From: Campylorhamphus procurvoides
Taxonomy: Eukaryota > Chordata > Aves > Passeriformes > Dendrocolaptidae
DNA: 64,000 nt
Direction of reading: 5' to 3'
NCBI GenBank assembly: GCA_013396655.1
Contig: WBMV01005981.1
Coordinates: 186,001-250,000, forward strand
Shown: positions 1 through 11,800 of the stretch, one piece after another
Layout: the number at the start of each line of letters is the position of its first letter
How positions within the stretch are numbered: position 1 is the first letter of the stretch
Made by a program: the position numbers and the translations under genes
Notes under the pieces: generated by a model
The model's database searches: none
Told to the model about the DNA's origin: nothing
What the model saw: only the letters and a program-made list of their open reading frames with translations

Positions 1-904
1 TGGCATCACTCTGCAGCCCACCATCAGGACACGGGGCAGAGAGAGCCCAGGGCTGATCTTCCATCAGGGTCTTCTGCTCTCTGTGAGACACTGAGGTTAA
101 TGATATAGTGGATTGCTCTCCTGCACTCACTCATCCAAATCCTGTCTGTGTCATATTTTAGTGCGGGGAAGAGGGTTGGGTCTATCTAGCTGCTAACAAT
201 CTTTTAAGACATTGCCTCATGGACACAAGCTGTAAAAGTGGTTTTCTAACAAAATAGGTGGGTGTTCATATTATTGTGGTGCTTAGTCACAGTTTACATG
301 ACAGTTTATTGCACTTGGAACTATTATATCAGATCCATAATTTAAAAGTCCCATATGCTTAAAATTATTAAATTAGCATTTCATTAAGGCAAAAGATAAG
401 GTGTGAGGGTTTGGGGTTTTTTTTCTTATTTATTAGTCACTTAAAAAATTAATGAGGTAAAAACCAGCCAAAATAAAACAACTAACCCTAGAAACATCCA
501 TTACAAACTACCCTTAAATTTTAGACCTTTGTTCTTCACACACCTCACCATGGCAAAGAATAAAAATAATCAAGCTCTTTATCTTCATCTATACATACAC
601 CCACCCCTAGAGGAAAGCAAATTATCAAAACTTCAACATCATATGATTCACTGTGGTTTTACTGAAAACTTTCAGCACAGAGGTGGTATATTCTTACTTA
701 CAGAATGAGCAAGGTACATGATGCCACATCAGCTACTTCGTCAGGATCAGCCTTACAGAAAGCAGCTGGAAATGCTGACCTCAGACTAATATTCAGAATT
801 TGCTAATGATCTTGGGAAGCTCTGAAATAAGATGATTCTTGTGTCACCCCACAACTCAGCAAGTCAGTTCTGCTCAGCAAACTACTTAAGTGCACACTTA
901 CTTT
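1..904. other. Unique AT-rich sequence, no gene seen
   Basis: No sustained open frame, repeat family or RNA gene is recognisable. Short A/T runs and ordinary single-copy composition are all that can be seen. Confidence 0.6.
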
Positions 905-1010
905 TATATATATTCAATATATACATATATAATACATACACGTGTATTATAAATACGTGTAGTACATACACACACAAACACACACACACATACACATATA
1001 TATGTATATA
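905..1010. repeat. (AT)n / (AC)n compound microsatellite
   Basis: Alternating purine-pyrimidine tract: an interrupted TA run, then about 25 bases of CA-type repeat, then another TA run. Two short CACGTGT/ACGTGT patches interrupt it. This is simple-sequence DNA, likely length-polymorphic, with no sign of function. Confidence 0.9.
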
Positions 1011-2015
1011 AGGATCTTTTCCTTTCCAGGTCATGTGTTTTTTTTATTTTAGATTCACAGAATCAAAACCTAGGAGATGTCAGAGAAAAAAACTCAACCA
1101 GAAAGACTTGATTGTTGAATTTTCCAGGGTCAGATCATACAACCAAAGTTCTATAAATAATTTTGACACCAATGAATATAGCTTATCTCCCCAGTGGACC
1201 AAATTTCTGCATGAGTGCTCACAGATTGAAGTTCCTGGGCTTCCTCCAAAGAATCTCTGACTTGGATTGCAATTTAAGGTTTTCTTGCATTCATGCGTTC
1301 AACAACATCTTTAAGCTATTTAAATCCAGATTAATCCTTAATCATATCCTTTCAAAACAAATTTCCACCTGTTCTTTAGAGTTTCCATCATCTTATCCTG
1401 GGAAAGAGACATTACAGAATGCAGTGTATTTCCTTGATAATAACAGAAAGCAAAATACAATTCTATTTAATGAAATTTACCCTTTTCCCAGATTTAGAGG
1501 AGCCACATTTATTCCTTTCCTGACAAGCAGAAAGGCAAGGTATTTGTCATATTTATGAGACTTCTGTTTCCACAAAAGATGAACAAGGTATTTTCTCACA
1601 CTCCTAGATTTAGACACATAGCCCTTTTTTTGACTGGACCTAAATCCAAAGTGAAACACTGTCTAAATGCAGTCAGCAGAATCTGCTAAGATTGATCTTG
1701 GTTATTATCATGCATTTCTCTATCTTTCCTTTTGAATATACCTCTAAAAATAGGTTTAACTTGTAAGAAAAATAGGAATCTGAAAGCTAATAATTTTATC
1801 GCACTATGAACACCGAACTACTTTCTTTTATGATTGCTGTAAGCCCCCGACAAAGTGGTGAAGTGGTTCTTACAGACTACGTATTTATTAATATAAGTTA
1901 AAGCAATGAGATTTAGGTCTTTCAGTGACAAGGGTGAGATATTACTGTCTTCCATGAAAAATACCTTGAAAGACACACTTCAGTGTTTTCTGCTTCATTT
2001 TTAAAAATGAAATTA
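1011..2015. other. Unique sequence, no gene seen
   Basis: Open frames of 60-131 codons overlap on both strands here. None shows a domain, and the overlap itself suggests chance. No repeat family is recognised. Confidence 0.55.
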
Positions 2016-2162
2016 AAATCATAAAATCACAGAATGGTTTGGGTTGGAAGTGACCAAACCATGTAGTTTCATGCTCCCTGCAGTGCGCGGGGACATCTTC
2101 AACTAGATCAGGCTGTTCAGACCCCCATCCAAACTGACTGTGAATGTTTCCAGGGATCGGGG
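2016..2162 (-). mobile_element. CR1 LINE 3' end, part 1 (left of LTR insertion)
   Basis: Read on the minus strand this is the 3' terminal region of a CR1 non-LTR retrotransposon. The left edge carries the short A/T-rich tail typical of CR1 (AATCACAGAATGG in plus orientation), followed by the very conserved GGTTTGGGTTGGAAGTGACC block. Similarity continues to a CCAGGGAT block and is then cut by an LTR at 2163. It resumes at 2665, so this piece and the one at 2665-3097 are a single element. The copy is 3' UTR plus the end of ORF2, strongly 5'-truncated as most CR1 copies are. No intact protein survives. Confidence 0.92.
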
Positions 2163-2228
2163 TGATGCCTAAAATCCTGGAAGATAGGCACTCAGACAAA
2201 ACATTAATGGAGAAAGATAGACAATACC

Positions 2229-2234
2229 TTTATT
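2229..2234 (-). promoter_or_regulatory. LTR polyadenylation signal AATAAA
   Basis: TTTATT on the plus strand is AATAAA in the LTR sense orientation. It lies 66 bases from the LTR 3' end and just downstream of the R-region stem-loop, the usual placement. Confidence 0.75.
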
Positions 2235-2345
2235 GGGAGATCGGAGGCTTCGGGCCTCCGCTGGGCCCACCAAACACGCGTGGATTCAACAAGGATTCTC
2301 ATATCCGAAAATCCCCGAAGAACCCCGCCCTCAGTAGGGTTACAG

Positions 2346-2353
2346 TTTTTATA
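2346..2353 (-). promoter_or_regulatory. LTR TATA box
   Basis: The complement reads TATAAAAA within GGTATAAAAACTG, about 115 bases upstream of the AATAAA signal in LTR sense. This is the standard U3 promoter position. Activity today is unknown. Confidence 0.7.
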
Positions 2354-2664
2354 CCCTTCTAAACAATTAACATATGAGATATCCATAACCAATCATCATT
2401 TCTAATTTCCCCGGTGGTCCACCCCTCAGGGTCCTGGGCCATGCCCCCTGGACCACCTCCAATGGTTTCTGGGCTCTTCTATTGTTTTGACTTCAAGTTA
2501 TCTTGCAGGTGGCTCTGAAAAACACCACGACCTTCAGAGAGCCCCAGAATATGTGAGAAAATCCCTTTAGTAACTTCAAACACCCCTTAATATGTGAGCA
2601 AGAAAACCTATACCTCTAAAACTCTAAAAATCTACAAAAATCCACCCCAAACCTTTAGGCATCA

Positions 2665-3097
2665 GGGGCACCTACAAAATCTCTGGGCAACCTGTTCCAA
2701 TGTCTCACCTCTCTCATTGTAAAAAATTTTATTCCTTGTATCCAGTCTGAATCTACCTTCTTTCAGTTTAAAGACATTCAATTTTGTCCCATTTCTACAT
2801 GCCCTTCTAAATCGTCCCTCTCCAGCTCTCTTGTAAGTCCTCTGTAGGTACTGGAAGGTGCTATAAAGTCTCCCTGGTACCTTTCACAGGCTGAACAGCC
2901 CCAGCTCTCAGTTTGTCCTCATAGGAGTTTTGTTCCATCCCTCTGATCATCTTTGTGGTCCTCCTCTGGACTTGCTCCAATTGGTCTTGCTTGAAATGAG
3001 CACCCCAGATCTGGATGCAGTGCTCATGTGGGGTCTTACCAGAGTGAATCAGAGGGGCAGAATCACCTCGTTCAACCTGCTGCCCATGCTGCTTTTA
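2665..3097 (-). mobile_element. CR1 LINE, part 2 (right of LTR insertion)
   Basis: This continues the same minus-strand CR1 after the LTR. In plus orientation it opens with CACCTACAAAATCTCTGGGC and CAACCTGTTCCAATG. It then shows the ORF2 carboxy-terminal landmarks in reverse: TCAGTTTAAAGACATTCAAT, CTCTCCAGCTCTCTTGTAAG, and the CTGATCATCTTTGTGGTCCTC block. Similarity fades after the CTCGTTCAACCTGCTGCCCATGCT block at about 3095. Frameshifts and stops are scattered through the coding part. The element is an inert fossil. Confidence 0.92.
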
Positions 3098-4654
3098 TAA
3101 TAAAGTAATTTCCTACATGACATGATTCTAAAAAAACCTGTAGGAGCTGAAAAGGTTGTAACCAGTGCAGAAAAGCTTAAGGGTTAAGGGCAAATCTACA
3201 TGTAGAAGTGCTTGGGGGCAAACTTGTATGCCACAACTTAATTCCATTCAGTTCACTCTCACATTGGATTAAATGAGCTTTAAGTGAACATTATACTGAC
3301 TCAATGCATTGACTTTCAGTATTGGAGTGACCATAGTGGGGAAAATATTCAGGCTGTCTGCACTCTGTTGTCTGTTATAGACTGACATAATATAGATTAA
3401 CAGAGGGCATAGTACATAGGGTCCTGTGTGGCATCAGTTTCCTCACTTATTTCGGTGAGGTCTTGATTCAGCTGCCCACTGATAATAACCAAGGAGTAAC
3501 ATTTCCAGCTGTTTTAACCTAGAGGGCATGGCATCGATCTGCATAGTGTGTGAAGTCTTATTTTACTGCCACGTAGGGACTGTTTTGGAAAGGTGCCCAT
3601 CTATTGTTCCCTTTACAGGAGGCAAGCATGGAAACACTGGAGTCCAGGGATACACAGATTCAGACTTGCAGTGTACTGTGACTGATGTCTTATTTATTAT
3701 GTCTGTAGGAATTCATATTTCCATGGTAATAGTGAAAAATCGCGGTTATCATATTTACGAAACTTTTAATGCAAAATTTGGAAGGCAAAGGAATTCCAGA
3801 AAAAGAACTATTGAATCTTAATGAAACAGAAAAATAATAACTAGTATTTCCCAACTATCTACCCTGCTTGTCAGGCATATTGTTCTATCTGAAGTGCAGA
3901 TTACAGCATTTAAATAATAGCTTGTCCAATTTCAAAAATGCATGTAGACCATGTTAAATATTTGGCAGAAATCCAGAAAAATCTCATGTGGATATACTAT
4001 GACCAATCATGAAATAGTATTTCTTTCCAAAAACATCAATACATGCTACAAGTAATTTATTTACTGGTGAATAGATTTCTTTTTTCAGTTCCATTGTATG
4101 ATATAGGAAATGACTGTAAACAAAGTCTTAATGCATGTTTGCCTGGTGTTCAAATAAAAATTAGAACTGTAAACACAGCAGATACAATTCCCCTAAAGCT
4201 CACTCTTACAAGGCTCTAAGTCAACAGGTATAATGACTGGCTCACAAGATGGGGAGGTATAGGTCAGTAAATTTACATCTCAGGGTGAAACAGAAAGTAT
4301 TCTGTAATGGTTTTGAAAAATGATAGAATGTAATGCATAATTAAAAGTAGAAAATACACATGGATAGATCTTCATCAAATGTAAATGAACACTTCTCAGA
4401 GGAGCTATACTGCATTCTCTAAGTTTTCTAGCTTTTGTTTTATTTTTAAGTTGAGCTGAAAAGTGAATCCTTCCTCAAACATTCTCAAATATTCAAAAAA
4501 CTATCTTGTTGTGTGATAGATGTCTTCATGTAAATCTCTTTTGCTTCAAAATTCATAAAAACTTGATGATAAGTGTGGCAGAGACAATGGCTGTACTACC
4601 ATACAGTGCCAGTATCTCATTATTGTTTAATAAAGCAGGTTGTATGAATACTCA
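3098..4654. other. Unique sequence, no gene seen
   Basis: A 97-codon open frame at 3528-3821 has no recognisable domain, no upstream splice or promoter context, and the codon use of random AT-rich DNA. Nothing else is identified. Confidence 0.5.
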
Positions 4655-4862
4655 GTGTAAATCATCTGGTAAATGCAAGGAATAGCAAGGTGATAAAGGT
4701 TGCTGATGGCAAAGTTATTCAGAATAATCAAATCTACAGTGAGCTGTGATGAGCTGCAGAAAGCTTTCACATTACTGGATAGACAGGGTGATAAAATTGC
4801 AAATGAAATTCAATGTTGATAAAAGCCAAGTGCTGAGGAAAAAATAACCCTAACTCCACATT
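4655..4862 (+). mobile_element. Ancient CR1 ORF2 fragment (5' piece)
   Basis: The stretch matches an old CR1 subfamily known from birds and turtles. It shows the GATGGCAAAGTTATTCAGAA block, a TGTGATGAGCTGCAGAAAGC block, and the diagnostic GCAAATGAAATTCAATGTTG ATAAA segment, which encodes the MKFNVDK motif just after the reverse-transcriptase palm. It ends at AAAAAATAACCCTAACTCCACA. Divergence is high, with indels in every frame, so this is an old copy. The next CR1 segment in the consensus appears at 5703, in the same orientation. Confidence 0.78.
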
Positions 4863-5702
4863 TTCTAGCGGTACTCTACCTCTACTTCACTGATACCAGC
4901 TGTCATTTTTTCAGAGATTATCTAATTGATACATATTTAGCTAAATTCTGAGCAATTGGTCTGTGCTTGTCTTTAGCTTTGAAAGCTGATGTTTTTCTTT
5001 CAGATCTAAATATCTTCTGTGCCCAAGAGCTTGTTTTTTTTTTGTTTCAGACTACACCAGTTGTCTAATGAAAGAGATTCTGCTATAGATCTCATCCCAC
5101 TTAACTGCTTATACATAATGAACTCTTCTTATTGTATCCCTTGAAGACATTCTTGTTTTGTCTAGACCCAATCAAGAGCCACTAATGAAATTCATACATT
5201 AATTGTATGTATATGTTTGCATAAAATATGGCTGTAAACCTGCATGTTTTTGTAAAATATCACATCTCATGTATTGGAAATATTCACTCACAGATTTATG
5301 AAATGACTTCCCAGCTGAAAAGAACATTTTATTCTCTATAAGTTAAGAATTTAGGTCTTCTACTGAAAGGAGGAGATATTCTGGAGAAGGAGGGCATGTT
5401 TAATAGTGCAGCAAAAGACAGAACAAACAGTCCTTTGAACAAGCCACAGCTAATGGGTGCTTCGGCAGGACATAAATTCACAATATATTGTCTCAAAACA
5501 TCCCTAGAATAAGAACATACAGTGCCATGTCAGCTGCACAAAACACTTAAAGGGTTGGTAATAAAGGAGGTAACTCTGGGAAAAAGTCTACCATATACCA
5601 GAAATGCTCTTCAGCCTCCAGTGATAATAGTGGGAAGTATAATTGAACCCAAATAGTCCAGGAGAAGCTTATGACAACTCTAAATCGTATTTTACTAGAT
5701 TC
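4863..5702. other. About 840 bp of unidentified sequence inside an ancient CR1
   Basis: The CR1 consensus has only some tens of bases between the motifs seen at 4862 and 5703, so most of this block is an insertion or a rearrangement. No terminal inverted repeats, poly-A tail or known family are visible. A poly-T run near 5035 is the only low-complexity part. Confidence 0.45.
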
Positions 5703-6005
5703 ATGAAAGTGATGTTAATGTCCTTGTGAATAGTTCTCTGAAAGTGCCGGTTCATTGCTCAACAGCAGTCAGAAAGGCAAATAAAGTACGATGAACTCTT
5801 GGGAAAGGAGTACAGGACAGAACAGACAGCATTGTTAAGCCATTGTATAAATATCTGATGTGCCCATAGGTTGAAAAGTACACACAGTTCTGTTTATGTC
5901 ATCTTTGATAGCACTGTTTAAGTACAGGGAAGGTTGTCCAGGATGATGAGGTATGTGAGGAGCAATGAGAACTCACTGCAGAAATGTCTGAGGGACGTAA
6001 GGGTG
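5703..6005 (+). mobile_element. Ancient CR1 ORF2 fragment (3' piece)
   Basis: It follows the old CR1 consensus in order: GTGAATAGTTCTCTGAAAGT, then CAACAGCAGTCAGAAAGGCA AATAAA, then AAGCCATTGTATAAATATCTG, ATGTGCCCATAGGTTGAAAAGT, CACACAGTTCTGTTTATGTC, and GGATGATGAGGTATGTGAGGAG. These encode the region from DSSLK to the PHLEYC-type motif and on to the YEER motif of ORF2 in the consensus. Here they are broken by frameshifts and stops. It is probably the continuation of the fragment at 4655-4862. Confidence 0.8.
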
Positions 6006-8479
6006 CACTGTTGACAAATCCATGGAGGAAAGATTAAACATGGAATTCTCGATGCAGCTTCCAATGGGAGAAATCCTTAAAGCTTTAATTGCTGGAAGTA
6101 CTCACTTTGGTTCACTCCTTTCCTAAGCACATGAGCACTGGGAATGGACCCCAAGGCCAAGATTGTTTTCTGATATTCCACTGCATGTCATGCTTAACAT
6201 GTTGCAGTTGATTTTTTCTCATGCTAGTACTGCCCCATGCCAGTACATTCAGACACAGAGGAGAGGGTTTGCTTTTATTTACTGTGGGAAAATTCGAACT
6301 CTGGAGTACTGGAGAGTGTTCCTGGATTCACGGTGCTCCAAGCAAGAGAGGTCTAAGCTAGAGAACTGTTGGCTAAAGACCATGTGCTTTTAGCACATCA
6401 CTCTGGTTAGGCAAATCTTCTTTGTGGGTGGGTTTAGGACAGATTTTGTTCCTCCTGGCTTTTCCAAACAGAAATGACTCTCTCATGTTTCCTGAACAAA
6501 GTTTTGGTGCCTTGGTGGGAGATCTCACCTCATTACTGAAGGTTAAATACTACAGCAGGACTCCAGGAATGAAAACAAATTGAACCCTAGAAACAGACCT
6601 ATCCCAGCTGTGATAACCACTGCCCTAGGAGTGGCCAAAGAATGAAGAACACTTTTATGATTCTTAGGATACCAGCAAGCCTTGTTAGCTAATCAGAAGA
6701 AATACCACTCAGCAGATGACTGTTGCAAGTATAGTATGTTCCTGAGAAGAAACTATGTTTTTTCTTCACATTAACTCTAAGAAAGTGCTAGACTTCTCTA
6801 CAATTGTTATTAATGTATGCTCTCTTTTCTCCCCAAAAGAGTGTGGTGGCATGGAGAATGATTTATATATGCATTTCCCCCCAGTTTGTGGACTAAAAAA
6901 TAGTCCTATATAGTCCATACATCATTAATGGATAGCTGCCGGTACACAGGAATAATCAATTAGCACCTGACCAAAAAAAAAAGAAAGAAGTTAAGTATAC
7001 ATTCTCTCAAAATTGTTGACACTGAACTTTATGGCTGGGTGATATAGATGAGCCACATGTAAGAGTAATAATGTTCACAAAGGTCTGAGCTCTGTGATTT
7101 ATACTGTTCCCCTGGAGGTGTCTGAAATGAAACACCGAAGAAAAAAAAAAAGGCAGTAATTAGAGCCTCCACCTCCGAATGCTGGAGGCTTATTGATTGA
7201 ACACCATAAAGAGTTCATTCATAAAACTCTTGGCACTCACAAAACAGTCCAGCTGTAGTCTAAAACAGTAAAACTGTAGTCTGCAAAAATATTTTATACT
7301 TTGCACATTTCTTGTTACATTTTTCCCAGGATATTTGTGTTTTTCCATTTGCTCTCAAGGGGGGAAGGAAGATGAGACACTCAGGTTATATGATATAGGT
7401 GTGCTAGATACATGAATGCAGGACTAACTTGCTCCTACACCCATTGCTGATGCAGTCATATAAGGTGCAGACTGAATCCAAGCAGAGACGTAGTTTTGCT
7501 TTGTCTGCACACAGTGGTGTGTTCACCAGAACTTTGAGACTATAATGAACTAATGCCCTGGCTCTTTAAATTAGAAAATGGAACAGTTTAAAAAGTTTAA
7601 AATGCTTAGTCTATGCTAAGGTATTTAGAGAGGTAACATTTGCCTGTGCTTAGTCTCTCACACTCACATGCACATGTCCACGCACATTTTGCAAGCATTC
7701 ACTAGGAAAATAAAATAAAATATTTTTAATTGTATTACCAGACCACAGGAACAATTGCATGTCTTTAAGACACAAGTAAGCTCCATGGGAGGACTCTGAT
7801 TGAATGTGAGAGAGCTGCCCTTTGTTATGTCTACATAGAGTTGCCTGCAAGGAAGACTGAAGTCTGCCTTGGCATGTAACCAGCCACTTCAGGTTTTCCA
7901 AACTTTTGGTCTTTTCCTGTTAGGTTGATCAAATGCCCGTGGAAGTTGACAAGGACAACTATTTTAGAGTTCAACAGGCTCTGGCTCATGGGGAATAGGC
8001 CACTGGTTCATGAATAAATGAATGGGGAGGTGATGAAATGCATTGGGTATGTCTTTCTAGAGCAGGCTGAGGTTTGCTTTCAGAGGTATCAGCCAGCTGG
8101 AGTACCAAGGAAGAGCCCTCAGGTTCTGCTCACACCCTGTGTTTTAGGAGACACCACTCTCGATTGTGAGTAAATATACAGTATTGTGAAAGAAGCTTTT
8201 TAACACAAACTGATTAAGAGTCAAAATGTGACATCTGGCTTCAGGCTTAAAATTGTGACTGCGTCCTTCTCAGAACATCTCTAGACAGACACTGCTTGAG
8301 GTGATGAAGCCCCATCCCCACAGCTTCAGACCCTGTAACACGGATGAACAGGTAACTTTCTGCCATCTGGTTGTGCTTTTTCCTATCCAGATTTCTAAAT
8401 AAAGCAGTATTAAATGCTTTTTTTGCTTTTTCTTTATCTTTATTTGGATATTAACACCTAAAGCAAGCATCTGAGGAAT
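6006..8479. other. Unique sequence, no gene seen
   Basis: Only short open frames (76-83 codons) without domains and short poly-A runs (6973, 7140) are present. No repeat family is recognised. Confidence 0.5.
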
Positions 8480-8870
8480 AAGCACATTATTAATCAATTT
8501 TGCCTGACACAGAGGTCTTTCCCCAGGTGTGTGCTGTAATGCTTCTACTACTGTGTTGAATGGGACAGTAAAGAGGAGGAAGGAGTTTGTCTTTGCTATT
8601 ATCAACTTCCTCCATCTAGAGCTAAAATCACAGGAACTGACAGAAGAAATCTTTAGAGCTGTTATTAGGAGGATGAGGATAGTTATTAAATCTGATGATT
8701 GTCCCATCACACAAACCACTCCTGGAGACTACCTCCAATTGACTAAACCTTGGGGAGAAAGGGGAGAGAAAAGCAATAGGGCATTTGGGCAAACACCAGC
8801 ATCTTTTAATTAGTTTAATTAGAAAACTCTTAATAAGGAGACAAGTTGTGAGACTGCTCTTTTTAGAGAG
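8480..8870. promoter_or_regulatory. Candidate conserved non-coding element
   Basis: The segment has the look of a vertebrate developmental enhancer: balanced composition, no repeat, and two TAATTAG homeodomain-type sites in direct orientation 9 bp apart (8807-8813 and 8816-8822), followed by CTTAATAAGG. Open frames of 149 codons on the minus strand and 94 codons on the plus strand overlap here, but neither resembles a known protein. This is inference from motif density only. Confidence 0.22.
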
Positions 8871-11800
8871 CAGGTGGAAAGATGTGAAAAAGTATTACCA
8901 GATTAGATCAACATGAAAAAAAAAACCCCACAAAACCACAAAACAACAGATTTCCAGAAAATAACATATGTGCTAGAATGTTTATTTCCTTACAAGGAAT
9001 AAAAGACTGTTGGAAAACTAGGAGTAGAGAAAAGACTAAAGCTCTAACATTTTTCTTCAAAATTATGGGTAGGATCTTTGGGAAAGTCTTCAGTCTGCTC
9101 CAACTGTAATGCTGTATTCCTGGAACTGGATTATTCATCACAAGAGAGACATGGAAAAGAGTACTCTGAAGTTGAGAAGAGTTCTGTGAGGAGGGTTAGA
9201 TCTGTTTCTCGGAGCCACAGGCAGGTGACAGTTTATTAAAAGGTCTAAAAGTACAGTGAAAAAACCAAAAGCATCTAAGGAAGCTCAAAACTAAAGAAAA
9301 GCCAGAGAAAGGTGGAATGCTGCAGCCTACTCAAGTTGAATAATGGCTTGAAGGTGCATGCGTCTCATGTGGTCACCTCAACTCAGTATTGTCCCACTAT
9401 GGATTTTTATCGTTTGTTTCCATAATAAGTGTTTGCAATTCAGTTCTTGTACCTGACTTACTGTTTGTGTAGATATACAAATATTCCTTGATCGGAATGG
9501 TTAGCATAGAAAAGCACATGAATGTTTCCATTTAGAGCAATAAATCCATTTGCATGCTTTAATGCTTTATTTGACAGTGTTTATGAACCCAATCCTGCAG
9601 CACTCAGTGAGGACTATGAAACTCTTTCCCCTGTCATGAATGAGTAGTGGTTTGGGTCTGCTAAAGGTAGCTATTTATGCTTTCCAGTCAGTTAGGGGAA
9701 ATAAACACCATCCTTTTATGAGAAGGAAGTACAATTATACTATACCAAGAAACCATACCCCTCAGGCTTTCAACATTCTTCCCAATGAATGAAGCCTTAT
9801 AATTACCACCTCTGCCTGTCAGAGCTTGCTAATATTGCATGGGTAAGACTCAGAATTTAATCTCTCTCTTTCAAAAAAGCAATAACAACAACAAACAAAC
9901 CCTTGTAAACAGCCTGCGGCTTAGAAATTATGCTGTGTCCCTGACATTATTATCTTACACGCAAATATTTTTCTCTCCTTTGCCATATTTTTTTCTTGGC
10001 TTGCTGAGCTGGTAACATGAATATGCAGCTATCTAACACAAATAGCTTGGCAATCCCTATAGACATGTCTCATCACAGCTTCTTAGGTAAAAGGATCAGA
10101 AGGGGATAAAAAAAAAAAAAAAGGATTTTCTCCTTAAGAGGAAGACTGCTTCACCTGGAAAGATTGAATAGAGGACTGAGAAACTTTTCTAGTGCTCAAC
10201 CATGATGCCCTTCTGTCCAGTTGCTTTAGTCTCACAGTATTTTCAATATTTACCCTCACTGTCTGACACAGACACTGCAACAATTATAAATTCCTTTCAG
10301 AAGAGCTGCTCTTGTGAATAATGTATCATTTGCACAAATAGATAAGGTATAGAGTAAGTGTAATTATTGGATCCTTATTAGAAGCATACAGATGCTAGGA
10401 TTCTGGCATTCCCTTCATGTACAGTTCTGAACTTTGCTTGGTCTGTCCCTGGCTTTCCCACATTCATCCAAGAAAGTGTATTAACACAACTGTGCAGCAT
10501 TTGCCATTTAGTTCCTGCAGGACTAGTTCAGTAAACAAAATGAATTTGTCTGAGGAGAGAATCAACAACTGCTCTGTTCTGTTTTTATGTAGCAACTATG
10601 GAAATTGCTTTTGGAACCTCTAGGTGGTGATGAGAAGAGAAAAACACTAAGAGGAATCTCATGACCCTAAATTTAATTTGAATAGTATAGAGGATGAGGT
10701 CTCAATTCAAATAATTATTAAAGTAAACTGGAACCTGTTGATAGGGGAGGATTTTCTGTACTCTGGGGCAGGAATTTTGTGAAAAATTAATGTGCAGCAA
10801 TGATTACCATAGGCAAAATTTAGTACTGCATTAAATGCTAAGTTACTATCTAGCTGTCACTTTTTGACTAAACAGTGCCTGACCCTGTAATGTTTCAATT
10901 TTTAGAATATCTTTCTCATTCTCGGCTACTGATCTGGAAAGGCCATTCATTCTGGAAAAAAATAATTGCCAAAACATTAGAAATTGTCGAGTCTTTTTCA
11001 GAAAAACATTTTTCATATTGCATTCATATTCATATTGCTTAAATCCAATATATATTGTTTTTCACTGATCTTAACACACTGCAGTTAAAAATTTTGAAAA
11101 GACAGAAAATAGATTGCAAGGATAATTTACCTTCCTCCTGGATAAGAGTCCTGTCATAGATTTTATTTTTTTTATTCTCTTGTGTGGGCTTTCTACAAGG
11201 TTACTAAATCTACAAGGTTACCAAGTCAATTTTCCACTTCACTACTAGTCTTCCAAAATATTGGCTGAATCTCAGTTTCAACAGCTAATCATATAGTGTC
11301 TTGTGAAATACCCTCATAGATAGTGGGAGTTTATAAAAAACCTTTGAAAACTAGGAAAAGAAAAATGCTTCCATAAGTTATCTCTCTTTTTTTTTTTTAT
11401 TTCCATTGCTGGCACATCCTATGTTTAGGAAGCACAGATCTCATGAGCAAAGACTTAAGAGTTTGTTTACTTTAGGAAACAATGTGGGATTTGTTTTTTC
11501 TCCTTTTCTAACAATGTTTTCTGGCAAGTTTGTAGCCTAAAAATATTTTTAACAGTTACATTATTTATTTTTATATTATTTATTACTTTAATGAAAATAT
11601 TTAAATATAACTAAGCTTTTGTTTCCACAGTCAATGTGCCTGTAGCTCATGTAGTTCATGCTTTGTTAACAATACTTCATGCAACTTACTTTTCACTTAC
11701 AGTTTGAGAATTAGTGTGGAGTAAACAAGGATGATTTTACAGTCTCTTCTTGGTAAGGTAGCTCAGGCAATCCCAGTGAAATGTGCATCCTCCAGCACAG

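Larger units (their letters stand above)
2163..2664 (-). mobile_element. Solo LTR of an endogenous retrovirus, inserted in CR1
   Basis: The 502-bp element begins TGATGCCTAAA and ends TTTAGGCATCA, a perfect 11-bp inverted terminal repeat with the TG...CA ends of retroviral LTRs. It is flanked by GGGG on both sides (2159-2162 and 2665-2668), a candidate 4-bp target duplication, and it splits a CR1 that reads continuously across it. On the minus strand there is a TATA box (complement of 2346-2353), then a short stem-loop (2242-2260), then an AATAAA signal (complement of 2229-2234) in the order expected for U3-R-U5. It is richer in CpG than its surroundings, suggesting a relatively young insertion. 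No internal gag, pol or env sequence is present, so it is a recombined solo LTR. A 4-bp duplication fits a gammaretrovirus-like (ERV1) element, but a GGGG duplication is weak evidence for class. Confidence 0.88.

Noticed and set aside
8270..8813. Overlapping 149-codon (minus) and 94-codon (plus) open frames
   Set aside because: No domain, no exon borders and no recognisable similarity; two frames open on opposite strands in AT-poor DNA is compatible with chance.
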